Made by a program: the position numbers and the translations under genes | Source of the DNA: Lineus longissimus | Lineage: Eukaryota > Nemertea > Pilidiophora > Heteronemertea > Lineidae | DNA length: 64,000 nt | Assembly (NCBI RefSeq): GCF_910592395.1 | Contig: NC_088326.1 | Span: 13,521,001-13,585,000 of the forward strand | Direction of reading: 5' to 3' | In this document: positions 23,983 through 35,700 of the stretch, in pieces | Numbering within the stretch: position 1 is the stretch's first letter | Layout of the letters: each line of letters starts with the position of its first letter | Notes under the pieces: model-generated | Database searches by the model: none | What the model was told of the DNA's origin: nothing | The model's input: the letters and a program-made list of their open reading frames with translations, nothing else

Positions 23983-26832
23983 ATGATTCCTCCAACTGCA
24001 TCACTCGTTAAATATGATAACCCTGTACTTGTCAGCAGGAATACTGACAAGAAAACACCACGGGTAAGTTAAGAAACGGCCGTTTGATATTGTATATTTT
24101 TAAAAATCTTTGATTGACTTTTGTAATCTTATACACTGCACTGTCGGTGTACACAGTGTCACTGTATAACTGTAGGCCCCCTACTGCTTTAGGCTACATG
24201 CATTACATGGTATTGGTAGCCATATATACATATTTGCAATCTATAGTTATCTATCTATCTGTAGTCATATTAATCAGTAGGGTTCTATTGGCGTTTAAAC
24301 ACTGATGATGGCAGTGTTGGCTGTTGCACCATGTTCAGTGCGCATAGCGGTAGCCATAGAAATATTTGAGAGCAATCTGCAATGTGACTGAATCAGTGAA
24401 TGTCATTGTGATTGTCAATGTCAATGATTCCTTTTATCCTACTTCCTTTACTACATTTTGTATGCTACTGGTCGATTATTTGCTTAGAATGATGTGGCAC
24501 AGACACAAAAACAAAATATTTCATTCAGATAGGTCAACCAAAACATTAACTTTAAGTCTAACTTTAAATTTAGGTCAATGAGAATGATAGAATTCAGCAG
24601 GGCCTGCCATACCAGAATATACAATATTCAGCAATCAGTGCCTGACACTGACAGAGTACGCAGCAAGGGAACTATCTCTTTATCTTTTTTCCTTCAGGCA
24701 CGTGCACTGAAAGCCACAGCTCAGCAACCGCCATCTTCTGGACCAGTGCCAAGTCCACCAGGAGGCAAGCAGAAGCTACCTCCAATGGACACAAAAAGCA
24801 CCCAACAAACTGATGAGATTTTGAACTCTATTTTGCCACCAAGGTAAGCAGCAAGAATTGAGACAAATACGATCATGTTAAATGTTCTTTTCAATTGCTC
24901 CATCCAAATTGTTTTGGAATGATAATTTTAAAAAATCGCTCCAATAGCTACGTTTGTCCTTTTCAGGGAGTGGACAGAAAGTGGCCAACTGTGGGTCCAG
25001 CAAGTCTCGAGCACGCCAGCAACTCGTCTTGATGTGGTTAATCTCCAGGAGGAGCTTGACAGGAGACTACAGCAAAGACAAGCGCGAGAGACTGGCATCT
25101 GTCCGGTCAGGCGAGAACTCTATTCACAATGTTTTGGTAAGATAATGAATGAAAGACATTCTGTGTTGCGTCATAAATTTGTCTAAACATGGACATGATT
25201 CCAGCATCAGTCAAAATGAAAGTCATGTGGAGTCATCTGCTGGGAGAGTAATTCCACAGATACAAGTACAAGGCTAGAATCAGAATCGTCAGAATTAGGT
25301 CAAGTGTGCATGGAAGTTGAGGTGACAGTGTAAGTGAAGCAACTTTCATTTGAAAGGATGCTTGCCTAAAACTGCAAAATGTGCAAGATCATTCAATTGA
25401 ACATCTATAATTGCCTAAATTGGTGTTTGGTTGGCTGGTCTATAGAATTATGTGACTCAAAAAACTATTGTCAAGACAAAATGTTGAATTTTTCATTTGG
25501 TATACTGAACTGGTTCATAATCGTCCACATGCTTATAACTCGTACGTCTCCTTGGCGTTTTCAGATGAGCTCATCCGACAAGTCACAATCAACTGTGCCG
25601 AGCGCGGTCTACTCCTCTTGAGGGTGAGGGATGAGATTAGAATGACAATCGCTGCCTACCAGACGCTGTATGAGAGCAGTGTGGCATTTGGGATGAGGAA
25701 AGCCCTACAGGCAGAGCAAGGCAAGGCAGACATGGAGAGGAAGGTGAGTTGGTGATCTGGGGGATGGTAGAATCCAAGGCGGTCACTAGACAGCTAAGAG
25801 ATGAGCCAGGGACAATAACAACTTTCATGGTACCTGTTCAGTACAGAATATTCAATATGCAAAAGTGGTGCTGTCATCCAGAAGGTGGGATGGCTCCTGG
25901 CAGATTTTGCAGCAATCCGTGGCAGGAAACAGCTGAGAAAAGTGGCATGTTTTATTCGTGACACTTGTTGGGCATGGATTTGATGGAATGGATCTCCAAA
26001 AGTGTCTAATTTGACAAAAGGAAATTAATTCATTTCTTACTTTCGGTTTTACCAGTCTGCCCATGGAGCGGCGGGTCGAGGTTTACCTGGACTAAAATTT
26101 GATGTGGAATGGACTCGAAAACTGTGAAAAAATCATGCATTTGACCTTTTGTGTTTACTGTTACGGACTGTCTCTGTTCTGGCTGTTCCAAAGTTGACCA
26201 TAATTTCATGATATGTGTCTTGTTTTTAGATTTCTGAGTTGGAACAAGACAAGCGTGACTTGGAGCGACAGGTGAATGAGCTTAAGGCCAAGTGTGAACA
26301 GATTGAGAAGAGAGCAACTGAGTCGCGACAAATGGAGGAGAAGAAACACACAGAGGAGATCCAGTTCTTGAAGAGGACCAACCAACAACTCAAGGTAGGT
26401 CGTTCATTGACACATCCAACAACTCAAGGTGGGTCGTTCATTTACAAACATTGTGGGAGAAGATTAAAAGGGCTCTGGTCCACCAACTGATCCAAGATGG
26501 AGCTATATGGCTTGTTTGCCAGACAGGGTGACAGGATTTGGCTGCCAAAACAAAAGAGCAAGAGACCCCTTGAACTCAACAATGCCATACGGGGTGAAAA
26601 CCCACTCGACCTGTGGTCTTGTGGGTTTCCGGGCCAAGACAACCACTCATGTGATATTTCCACTCGAAAACATACTCGTTTGGTTTTCTTATTATACATA
26701 ATCATCTGTGAGGTATCATTGTTTATTTTTTCTCTGTGAAGAGTCTGTGAGCGAGCTCATTGTCCGTCTTTGATGTTTCTAACCTTCATATTTCAGACTC
26801 AGTTGGAGGGGATCATTGCACCCAAGAAGTAA
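23983..26832 (+). CDS. DNALI1: Axonemal dynein light intermediate chain (p28 family)
   Basis: Subunit of inner-arm axonemal dyneins in motile cilia and flagella. Exons: 23983-24063, 24698-24843, 24967-25136, 25565-25743, 26230-26394, 26797-26832. They join in frame to 258 aa, the usual animal length. The protein is highly conserved: MIPP start, LVKYDNPVLVSRNT, LPPREWTE, QLWVQQVSSTP, QRQARETGICPVRRELY, FDELIRQVTINCAERG, RVRDEIRMTIAAYQTLYE and the C-terminal QLEGIIAPKK. Residues ~170-255 are a charged, heptad-rich coiled coil. Every junction is a canonical GT-AG with matching phase. The donor of exon 5 is duplicated 34 bp downstream. The AATAAA at 27002 fits as its poly(A) signal. Confidence 0.97.
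26381..26442 (+). repeat. 34-bp duplication of the DNALI1 exon 5 donor
   Basis: The exon end 'caactcaag' plus 'gt(a/g)ggtcgttcatt' occurs at exon end 26394 and again ending at 26428. The second copy is a complete donor (GTGGGT) in the intron. A 34-nt extension would shift the reading frame. Confidence 0.85.
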
Positions 26833-27001
26833 ACAAGGTTGCCTCTTGAACATCCAGCCAAATACACAAAAAGACATTTGGAAAATTCTCAGTCATTTCC
26901 TTTGGATAATTCTATGCCGTCCGTGAAGGTTTTGTGATAAGACTCATCTTGGTCTTTAGATGAAATGGATGGTCATGATGCACATTTCCATCTGTATACA
27001 A

Positions 27002-27007
27002 AATAAA
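27002..27007 (+). promoter_or_regulatory. DNALI1 poly(A) signal
   Basis: AATAAA on the plus strand 170 nt after the DNALI1 stop codon, at a normal distance for a short 3' UTR. Confidence 0.65.
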
Positions 27008-27562
27008 ATGAGCTACGGAGACACCTGAATTTTGTCTCTGATTACAAGACAGCCAGTTTCAAAAGGACTAGGACTTTAGATGTCAACTGTAAAAATGGCT
27101 TTTTTCAGTAAAAAGTAGGTATTGGTCAAGAAAAACATCTTTCTTTTGGAAATGCCTTTGATTTCCAACCTCATTCTTACAAGAGTAAAATCAGTCAGGA
27201 ATAGTGCCCCCCATCCAATGATAACATGGAATAGTGCCTCCCATCCAATGATAACATGGAACTAAATGTTTCTTGAATGATTTGACAGTAGTGGCTATAA
27301 AACAGGACAAAGGGCAAGTTCAGGAGCCGTCCTCAATAATTATTTATTTTCAAGATGTGTACAGTTGTATTATATTAAGTTTTGAATTTTTTGTACATTC
27401 ACATTTGAGTCAGGAAATTCTCTTTAGTGTAAAATTGATGAATAAACTTGTATGTTTTGGTAATTGTTTTATGAGCTGGTTTAAAATTTATGCAATGGAC
27501 GTTTTGAGACTGTTGCACCCTTGTTGGGAACTTGTCGCACTATTGTCACAACAAGGAATAAG

Positions 27563-28218
27563 TCACAACCAACCTCATGACTATTGTACCACTGCTAACC
27601 AGCCCAGAGACAGGTGAGTCCAGACCTACAGAGAAGGGTTTTAATCACAACCAACCTCATGACTATTGTACCACTGCTGACCAGCCCAGAGACAGGTGAG
27701 TCCAGACCTACAGAGAAGGGTTTTAGTCACAACCAACCTCATGACTATTGTACCACTGCTGACCAGCCCAGAGACAGGTGAGTCCAGACCTACAGAGAAG
27801 GGTTTTAGTCACAACCAACCTCATGACTATTGTACCACTGCTGACCAGCCCAGAGACAGGTGAGTCCAGACCTACAGAGAAGGGTTTTAATCACAACCAA
27901 CCTCATGACTATTGTACCACTGCTAACCAGCCCAGAGACAGGTGAGTCCAGACCTACAGAGAAGGGTTTTAATCACAACCAACCTCATGACTATTGTACC
28001 ACTGCTAACCAGCCCAGAGACAGGTGAGTCCAGACCTACAGAGAAGGGTTTTAATCACAACCAACCTCATGACTATTGTACCACTGCTAACCAGCCCAGA
28101 GACAGGTGAGTCCAGACCTACAGAGAAGGGTTTTAGTCACAACCAACCTCATGACTATTGTACCACTGCTAACCAGCCCAGAGACAGGTGAGTCCAGACC
28201 AACAGAGAAGGGTTTTAA
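27563..28218 (+). repeat. 82-bp minisatellite, 8 copies
   Basis: The unit contains 'tcacaaccaacctcatgact', 'ccactgct(a/g)accagccc' and 'gagacaggtgagtccagacc'. Eight copies run almost without change. Each copy holds a perfect splice-donor consensus CAG|GTGAGT on the plus strand. Confidence 0.95.
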
Positions 28219-28596
28219 TCACAACCAAAGGAGAGTCCCAATCAGTCGGTGTTGTTTCTTTGGACTAGGAAATAGAGAAGTGTCAGGGTATTGTATTTTT
28301 AACCCTGTCTTTCCAATTTTCTAGCATGAATGCTATGAATCAATGCTAGCTATGTAGGGGCTACCAATCCCCCAATATTACCTATAATTTACCGGTAGGC
28401 CAACCAGTGTACATTAGAAATGTCACAACCAAAACAGAGTGAAACGTACCACCACTGTTGTGATGTAAATAGCACAGCCACACTTATCATTGCCGTCAGG
28501 AAACACTATGAAAATAGACTAAGGAAGACAATAAAAATTTGTCTCTTTTTATCATTATATTTTCCTTGAATCAGGTACACTGATCGGACGAGCCAA

Positions 28597-31500
28597 TCAT
28601 GTCGCCTTTAGGAGACAGCATCGGTGACCTGTGGAAGCGGGACAGTTCTTGGAGTCATAGAGGCACTCGTAGCCCGGTAGACACTCCCTGTCCTGGGTAC
28701 CAGTGCAATCTGTCTCCACCGACCTGGAATGAGAACATGTGATACATGATTGTTATGCAGGGCCTCACCGGCACCTTGGCCAAATACGGAGTCACTTTGT
28801 CAAGAAGAACAAAGGATTTCATTATGCTTTCATTGGCTCTGAGGCTGCTGACGGTCATGGCTTCCAGATCAATAGAAGCATAATATGCCATAATCCGTCT
28901 GGATACAATAGGTCTGGACGCCGGCTCACACCGCACGATGATCCCCAATGAATGTCAGTCAACAGACAGTTTGTCCGTTGATTTTGAAGCTGTCACAATA
29001 GTTGTCTCCAATGATAACTGGAGGTGACCTGATGACCATGCTGTATGGGCCCAAGAACTATAGTCACAACAGGTCCAGTTAAGGATGATGCTTCTACATA
29101 ATTTGTCATTTGGTGTGTCAATTCACTCAACAGTTGGTCCTGGGCTAGGAATCTCTCCTCCCAATTATTCCCAGCAATGTACTCACAGCAACATCCTCTT
29201 TTGGTTCATGTAATTCGCATCTTCTTGGCCTGAAGATGAGAACAAAAATACTGTAAAAAGAATTGACCCGCCTTAAAGAATTAGACCGGAGTGTCGCACT
29301 GATTACTTTTCCCACCAGACACTACAGGGGGAAGACAGCTCCACCAGCTGCCCGAGCAGTGTTCGATGAGACAACCGATGGCGAGGTATCAATTTCAATT
29401 CGAAAACACCTCAAACTAAAACACTTGGTTAATATCCAGACGGTTTTGTCTTTCGAAAAACCAGAAAAATCATTTGAGTATATTTAGCCCGTGCAGTCCG
29501 GATTCCACAGCGGACAATTTAAGCAGGAACGACAACAACAACAGGTCGGCGCACGTTTGTTACACACGTCATGCACGTGTAGCTTTGGTATTTTGTTTTG
29601 ATATTTTGACATGTTAATTATTCGGGCCGACAAAATCGTCCTGTGTACTGAATTATGACGAATTTTGTTTCTGGCGATAGATGAACATCTCAAATCAGGG
29701 TAGGCGCTCTTCGGATTCTTTTACGACGAGTTTTTCGGCAGTATATTAACTTTGCGACGGGCTTGCGGATGGGCCTACTCGGCCTAGGCCGACTGCTGGT
29801 CGGAGAGATTTCATTGTACTCACGCGCGCACACACTCATCAAGGCGGTTTTGATGGGGGTTTTTGGAAATAAACCAAAGGTGGACGGTCCTTCTTTATGG
29901 CTAAAACACATTTTATGGTGGACCCAATGACGCATAGACACTTCATTGCCGCCGGACTGCGCGCAAAAAGCCATGAACCCGCCGAGTGGTGGAACAGGCT
30001 GTTCTTGGTCACTAGGCCTATTCAATTTAGCCCACGTTGTTCGAATTTGGGAAATCAGAGTTGGTCTTTTTGTCTCGATGATTCAAGAGTTAATACACTT
30101 TTTGTGTTTTCAGGCCGATTCCACCAGGAGGATAACGTACAACATGGATATCTTTCGGACTACAATCGTCGTGAAGATGGCGATCGTGTCGTTCTTTCGT
30201 TGAAGTCTTCAGAGTTGGGATAACCGACTGGAAGAGGGTGTTTCGGCCGTCATTGGCGTCAAGGTGCCAATATCGCTTTCGTTGTCAATTCAATACCACC
30301 AAAGTGTATTAATCACTTCAATGCTTCAGAATTTGATGTAATACGTTTTTGGTATCACTTAAGTTGGAACCAATCTGAAATACTAATTCCGAGCCACCTG
30401 CGCCAAAACATCAATTGATGAGGCCTAACTGCTTTTGGATGAAATTGACTTGTGATAATGTGTGTGATTCTGGAGAAAGGCCGAGAGGAGGAGGATCAGG
30501 ATCATCAAAGTCAAGGTCAAGATAAATTGGGAGGATACAGGCTATAAACAGAAGATAATCAATGAATAAGGTACAGTTCCTCTTTGAGACAAACTGGCAG
30601 GATTTGGATTATGAAATCAATGTTTGAAGATAAACTGCTAATCTTAGCTCCATTGTTAAATTCTTAACTGATCTGATCACTAAGACATATCTGAAGAGAT
30701 ATTGAGTTCCAGGATGCTTAATTGAGCTGGTGTTGAATACAGAAACAACTGAAAATTAAATTGATTACAATGTGCATGTCCTGCCAATTTGAGCTCTAAC
30801 CGCGCCCGATATAATGCTGCACAAAATCGGCACCGTTGTGACCTATATTGCAATACCCCGTTTGTGTAATATCTACTGGTGTATTGCCTTTTGATCGTAC
30901 CTGTATGTCTCGTGTTTGGCACATAACCATCACAGTTTATTTCCAGGGCCAGGGTTACCTTTTCCAGTATAATGGCATGCAGCACTAACACCACAACCTC
31001 CCTCATTTAAAACTTTCGCCAAGTCAGAGAGGTTCATTTTCACTCACCTAGTGACTTCGTGTATTATTGGTCGCGACGGGTCCTGCGAGTTCGCTGTACA
31101 CGTCAGGTTGTCACAAGTTACGGGAAGCGATCGTCACGCCATCTCCAGTCAAATTTATGAACTGAAATAGGTGCCCTCGTTTCGCCGAAGGATTTCAGTT
31201 GTATAATTTACCGTGAGATGGCGCGACGGTCGTTTCGAGGCATACGGCATACGGTAACGATTGTCATCGATTGTGAACATTGATTTGAACCATTGCTTGT
31301 GACATTGGGATATTTTCGCAAAGATATAATTTCTTCCACTATCAGAATCATCAATACCGGCTGTTTTCGCGAACCTGTCTTGATTGTAAAACATAAAATT
31401 CTGGCCACAGTTGTATTGTAGCTGTAGCGCGAAAATAAACGGTCGGCGATTTTTTCCCCGATTATCCGCAACTATACAATGTATGTGGTTCTGAAGCGCC

Positions 31501-32034
31501 GCGCAAACGAGCGATTTTATGCTGCTGTAAAGGGAGTTCCAAAAACCGTTGGGTAATCTTTCTTGGAGAGGAATGATACCAAGATCCCCGATTTGGTTCA
31601 GCAATTTTTGTTTCAGAGGCTATTTTGTGAAGCAGAGACAGGCTTCATTCGCGCATAGGAAAAATCGAACTGTGCCGGTAAATCGAACTCAGTATTACCT
31701 TAATTTCAGGTGATAAATCACTTCAGTGCTCTATGCTTTATTGACCTGGAGTGGCACGTAACTAACCTTAATTTCAGGTGATAATCACTCCCAAATGACT
31801 TATGACTGAAACTATCTATGAATAGCCTGACGTTTGGGCAATGCAATTTAAAGACAACCAAATAGCACTTTCTTTTGACATAATTTCCTCTCTGCAAGTT
31901 TGACCTCGATATATTCTCAATATGCACGGCTGCTCTGGCAGCCATCACGTGTAGTCCTCAGTTCACTGCTTACCTTCTCCGAAAGCCTGTAGAATACTTG
32001 CCACAATGAAGACGGTGATCATCAAGTACCTCAT
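28597..32034 (-). CDS. Small secreted six-cysteine peptide, family unknown
   Basis: Exons (minus): 32034-31974, 29229-29187, 28723-28597; phases match and the product is 76 aa. Residues 1-~19 are a hydrophobic signal peptide (MRYLMITVFIVASILQAFG). A short linker with a dibasic KR (31-32) follows, then a cysteine-rich tail with Cys at 41, 49, 55, 62, 70 and 71, i.e. C-x7-C-x5-C-x6-C-x7-CC. All three exons have clean GT-AG borders, and a TATAAAA box lies about 50 nt upstream of the ATG. The predicted product is secreted and disulfide-bonded after KR cleavage. The spacing loosely recalls WAP or clip-type modules but matches neither fully, so no function is claimed. Alternatives include an antimicrobial, hormone-like or inhibitor peptide. 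Confidence 0.75.
29230..31973 (-). other. Intron 1 of the six-cysteine peptide gene
   Basis: About 2.7 kb. The part near 29500-30250 is richer in CpG than its surroundings and could be a promoter-like or formerly coding region. ORFs at 30680-31006 and 31155-31604 show no family features. No additional exon could be supported. Confidence 0.4.
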
Positions 32035-32082
32035 AACGAAAGTCCTCTCGCGGAGAATGGCCACCGATGTCTTTGATGATCA

Positions 32083-32089
32083 TTTTATA
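32083..32089 (-). promoter_or_regulatory. TATA box of the six-cysteine peptide gene
   Basis: TATAAAA on the minus strand, 49-55 nt upstream of the ATG at 32034. This predicts a transcription start near 32055 and a very short 5' UTR, as is usual for strongly expressed secreted-peptide genes. Confidence 0.65.
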
Positions 32090-32723
32090 CCACCCAAGCT
32101 TTACTGATACAACAAAGCTCTTGTTGAACGCTGAAGGAGCAGAATATGCTTGCTACGGTGTTTATTCACATGTCCTTAACTTCTTGATATAATGAGCTGC
32201 CGCGTGGGATCTTGTTCCCAAACCGTAACGCCTGCTTAACAGAAGTTGGAGGGAATACGAATATGGCTTGGCCACTTGTAACAATTTTAAAACAAAATCA
32301 TTGAATTATGTATTTCATTTGAATTATTTATTGTCAACTGAAAATAAGTAACTCCAACAAAGCATACTGTATTTGTTTAGCTGATTAGAAACTTAACAAT
32401 GGGTTCTTGTTGGAATATCGAATTTGGGTCTTCAAGCTGATTCAACATTAGCTGAATGTCAGTCAACAAGGCTGCTTTTGGTTCGCCTATTCAACGCTGA
32501 TTGCACCATTTGGTATTCCGAAATCGTGTTGATTATTCAAAGAATCTTTCAGATGAACATCATAACAACTTGGTTGGTCAATCTGGCATAAGGCTGATCG
32601 GTTCAGCCATCCTTGAATCACTCTTCAGATCGAGCACCAGTGTCTCCTCTCCTCTCGGTCAATCGGGTTTCACTCTCGAACCTTCGCTAGGTTTCGTCAG
32701 CAGGGTGAACGCCTGGCCTACCA
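32090..32723. other. Intergenic between the peptide gene and the CYP 3' end
   Basis: Contains the CYP poly(A) signal candidate AATAAA (minus, 32333-32328), about 390 nt after the CYP stop codon. Nothing else is recognised. Confidence 0.5.
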
Positions 32724-35700
32724 TTACCGTTTAACAGCATTCATGAGAAATCTCTTCGGGCCCCGAACGATCCCAACGATGTACTCGTCCGATGATGGCG
32801 GGGTGTGACCTTCAGGGACACTGAAGGTGAACCGCTGCAGGAATGTGACGAAGAAGATGAAGAGTTCCATTTTGGCCATTCCTTCACCGAGACACTGTCG
32901 CTTTCCTGAAATAGAAAGTCAGCATATTATCCCAAGCATCTATTTGTACAAGAGATGACAGAAGCCCCATACATGACTCAGTCATGTCAGTGACAGTGTG
33001 CTGATGATGTTGTAGGGTCGTGACGGGGTTCGTCTTGAAAATTCGGGTCGTTCTAATCATGCGGCCCTGTTCGCTGACCGACGGTTAAATATCGATGTTT
33101 GGAAAAGATGCGGGCAGCCTTTACTTGTACCCTCTACCCAGAGGCTCTAGGAAAATTCGTCCCCGGATATTTCGTCCCCGGAAAACTCGTCCCCGGAAAA
33201 TTCGTCCCTGGAAAATTCGTCCCCGAGGAAAATTCGTCCCTGGAAAATTCGTCCCTGAGGAAAATTCGTCCCCAGATAATTCGTCCCCACGGATAATTCG
33301 TCCCTGGAAAATTCGTCCCTTAGGAAAATTCGTCCCGAGGATAATTAGTCCCCGGAAAATTTAACAAAAGTTGAAAGTTTCTGACATTCCTTTCTAGTAA
33401 TAACTACCTACTCCTTTCGACTTTTCTCATTCCTACTAGCTAGTTACCTACTCCACTTTTTTCATAGTAGGTAGAGGTAGGCAGGCGAAATAATTTTGTT
33501 TTTCTTCAAATAAGTATTTTTACTGGTCAGAATGAGAGAAAAGCTCTAAATTCTTCAATAAAATATTTTGCCTGCCTACCTCTACCTACTATAAAAATAG
33601 TGGGGTAGGTAACTAGCTAGTAGGGTAGTAAAGAGAGATGTTACACTGAATGAGAAAAATCGAAAGTAGCAGTTATTACTACAGTCCATTCGACAAGACT
33701 TAAGGGTCTTAGAAAGTAAAGTCAGAAACTTTCAACTTTGTAAAATTTTCTGGGGACGAATTATTCTCGGGGACAAATTTTCCAAGGGGACGAATTATCC
33801 TCGGGGACGAATTATCCGGGGACGAATTTTCCTTGGGGACGAATTATCCGGGGACGAATTTTCCTAGGGGACGAATTATCCTCGGGGACGAATTATCCGG
33901 GGACGAATTTGCGGGGACGAATTATCCGGGGACGAATTATCCGGGGACGAATTATCCGGGGACGAATTTTCCTGTAACCCTACCCAGAGGAACTATATAG
34001 ACATCCCAGGTGACCCATGGATTCTCCTCCCTGGGAACAGGAAACTACGCTGTCGGCTTGGTTGTCAACATGTGACCTTCTCACGTTATCCTCCGAGATC
34101 CATTTTGAAAACATTATACTCACCCACGGCGAAAGGAACCAAGTGTTCCCTTCGAATAATCTCATTGTTTTCATCCAAGAAGTTATTCGGGTCGAACTTG
34201 TCTGGGTTTGGCCAGATCTTCTCGTCTCTATGGAGACGCCAGAGGTTGGCCACAACCATGGCATCTTCTGGTATCGTATAACCGAGGATGTTGACATCTT
34301 TCATTGCCCGGTGTGGCACCATGACCACCAGACTGGCGAATCTGGAAAGAAACAGGATGATATGGTAAGACCAACACACTCTTCTGGATGGCGCGGTGAT
34401 GAGATATGCGGTCCTTGGCTAGATCTCCATGACCTTTTCTTACCCATGATGGGAAACCTCTATCTTACCTTTGAACCTCCATTAGAACACACTCGGTGTA
34501 CAGCATCCTCTGACGGTGCGCCATCTTCACCAGGCCCTCTCCACCAATCACGTCATCAATCTCCTCTTGAACACGTGACTGCAAGTGGAAATCATCACTT
34601 TATGAACAAATTAACTCTTTTGTAAATAGCTTAGTGGGTGTAATAGGTCGCACGCATAAATTGCAATTACTGTATCTAAGAAAATAATACCATCTCCTAT
34701 CTCAGTGTGGTTACGGTTGTCTTAGATCTTACTTCTATAACCCACCTGTATCTGAGGATGAAGAATCATCATCATCAGGGCCCATCTCAGGGTGGTTGCG
34801 GTGGTCTCGGATCCCGCCGAGAACAGGTCGAACACGAGTCTCGTCATCTGTGGCACTGAAGATAAATGAGAAGGGCTTTTAGTAAGTTTGAGGAACAAGA
34901 ACTCTTCCTCCTAAAGTTAGATGGAATTGTCCTGTCCAAAACGTGCAGTCGGAAGAACACACCCACTCATGACCCGCCCCGCAATATTCATTTGTTTGTG
35001 TTGATGTTTATGAAGTTCATCAGTGGCTTAGTTGAAACTACACTCCAACGCTGTCAGTGATGGAGTCGGTTGATTCGGCAACTCCATGCTTCTTGTTGGA
35101 GACACTTCGACTGCCTCATGATTATAGGGCAACAGCAATGACGTTATGCTTGACGAGTACTTTACCAGCATCTTTCAATGAGAGAACACGTCGTACGTGA
35201 CTTGCAGCTTATACCTTGGCTTATACTCTAGCGACGGTCACTAATAGTGATGCATGGATAATGCTTTCTTTACCTGTAAATGTCGTGTCTGTGTCCTTCT
35301 CTTGTTGTCGAGTCATTTCAACCAAGTAGGCATCAATAACATCCCGCACATTATTCTCGTCAAAATCTTTCCGATGCTCCTCAAAACTGCCCACGATCAG
35401 TTCGTCAACTTTATCGCGGCAGTTTCTGAATTCATAAAATCCAAGCGGATCTCGTGGCACGTGACGTAAAAACGGGAACGAAATGAGAACACTCCTTCGC
35501 CAACTGCCTTGAGCATTCTGGTTGAAAGTGTTCAAAAATAGATCGCAAGTTGGATCATCATGCTCGAATGTTCGCCCGAAAACTACACTAGAGATGACGT
35601 TTGATATTACTATACCAAGTGTCCGCCAGACGTCGAAGGATTTCCCGTCTAATCTCGCGAGTTCTTTGACTGCGACGAGAGCCTCGCCCAGGACCTTGTC

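Larger units (their letters stand above)
26833..28596. other. DNALI1 3' UTR and intergenic sequence
   Basis: Holds the DNALI1 poly(A) signal, a short duplication near 27199-27260 ('ggaatagtgccyccc' repeated) and an 82-bp minisatellite. No coding gene was found. Confidence 0.6.

Noticed and set aside
29897-30223. 108-codon plus-strand ORF with a TTTTCAG acceptor inside
   Set aside because: The CpG-richer context hints at a promoter or 5' exon, but no downstream exon or recognisable protein could be joined to it.
30680-31006. 108-codon ORF with a hydrophobic start
   Set aside because: The start resembles a weak signal peptide, but the rest shows no pattern and it sits in the intron of another gene on the same strand.
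31155-31604. 149-codon minus-strand ORF upstream of the peptide exons
   Set aside because: No domain, no signal peptide and no splice connection to the six-cysteine gene; it is within the range of chance open frames.
33095-33364. KIRPRKIRP / [10 protein letters not shown] repeat proteins
   Set aside because: They translate the 15-bp repeats of the foldback arm and are not conserved coding sequence.
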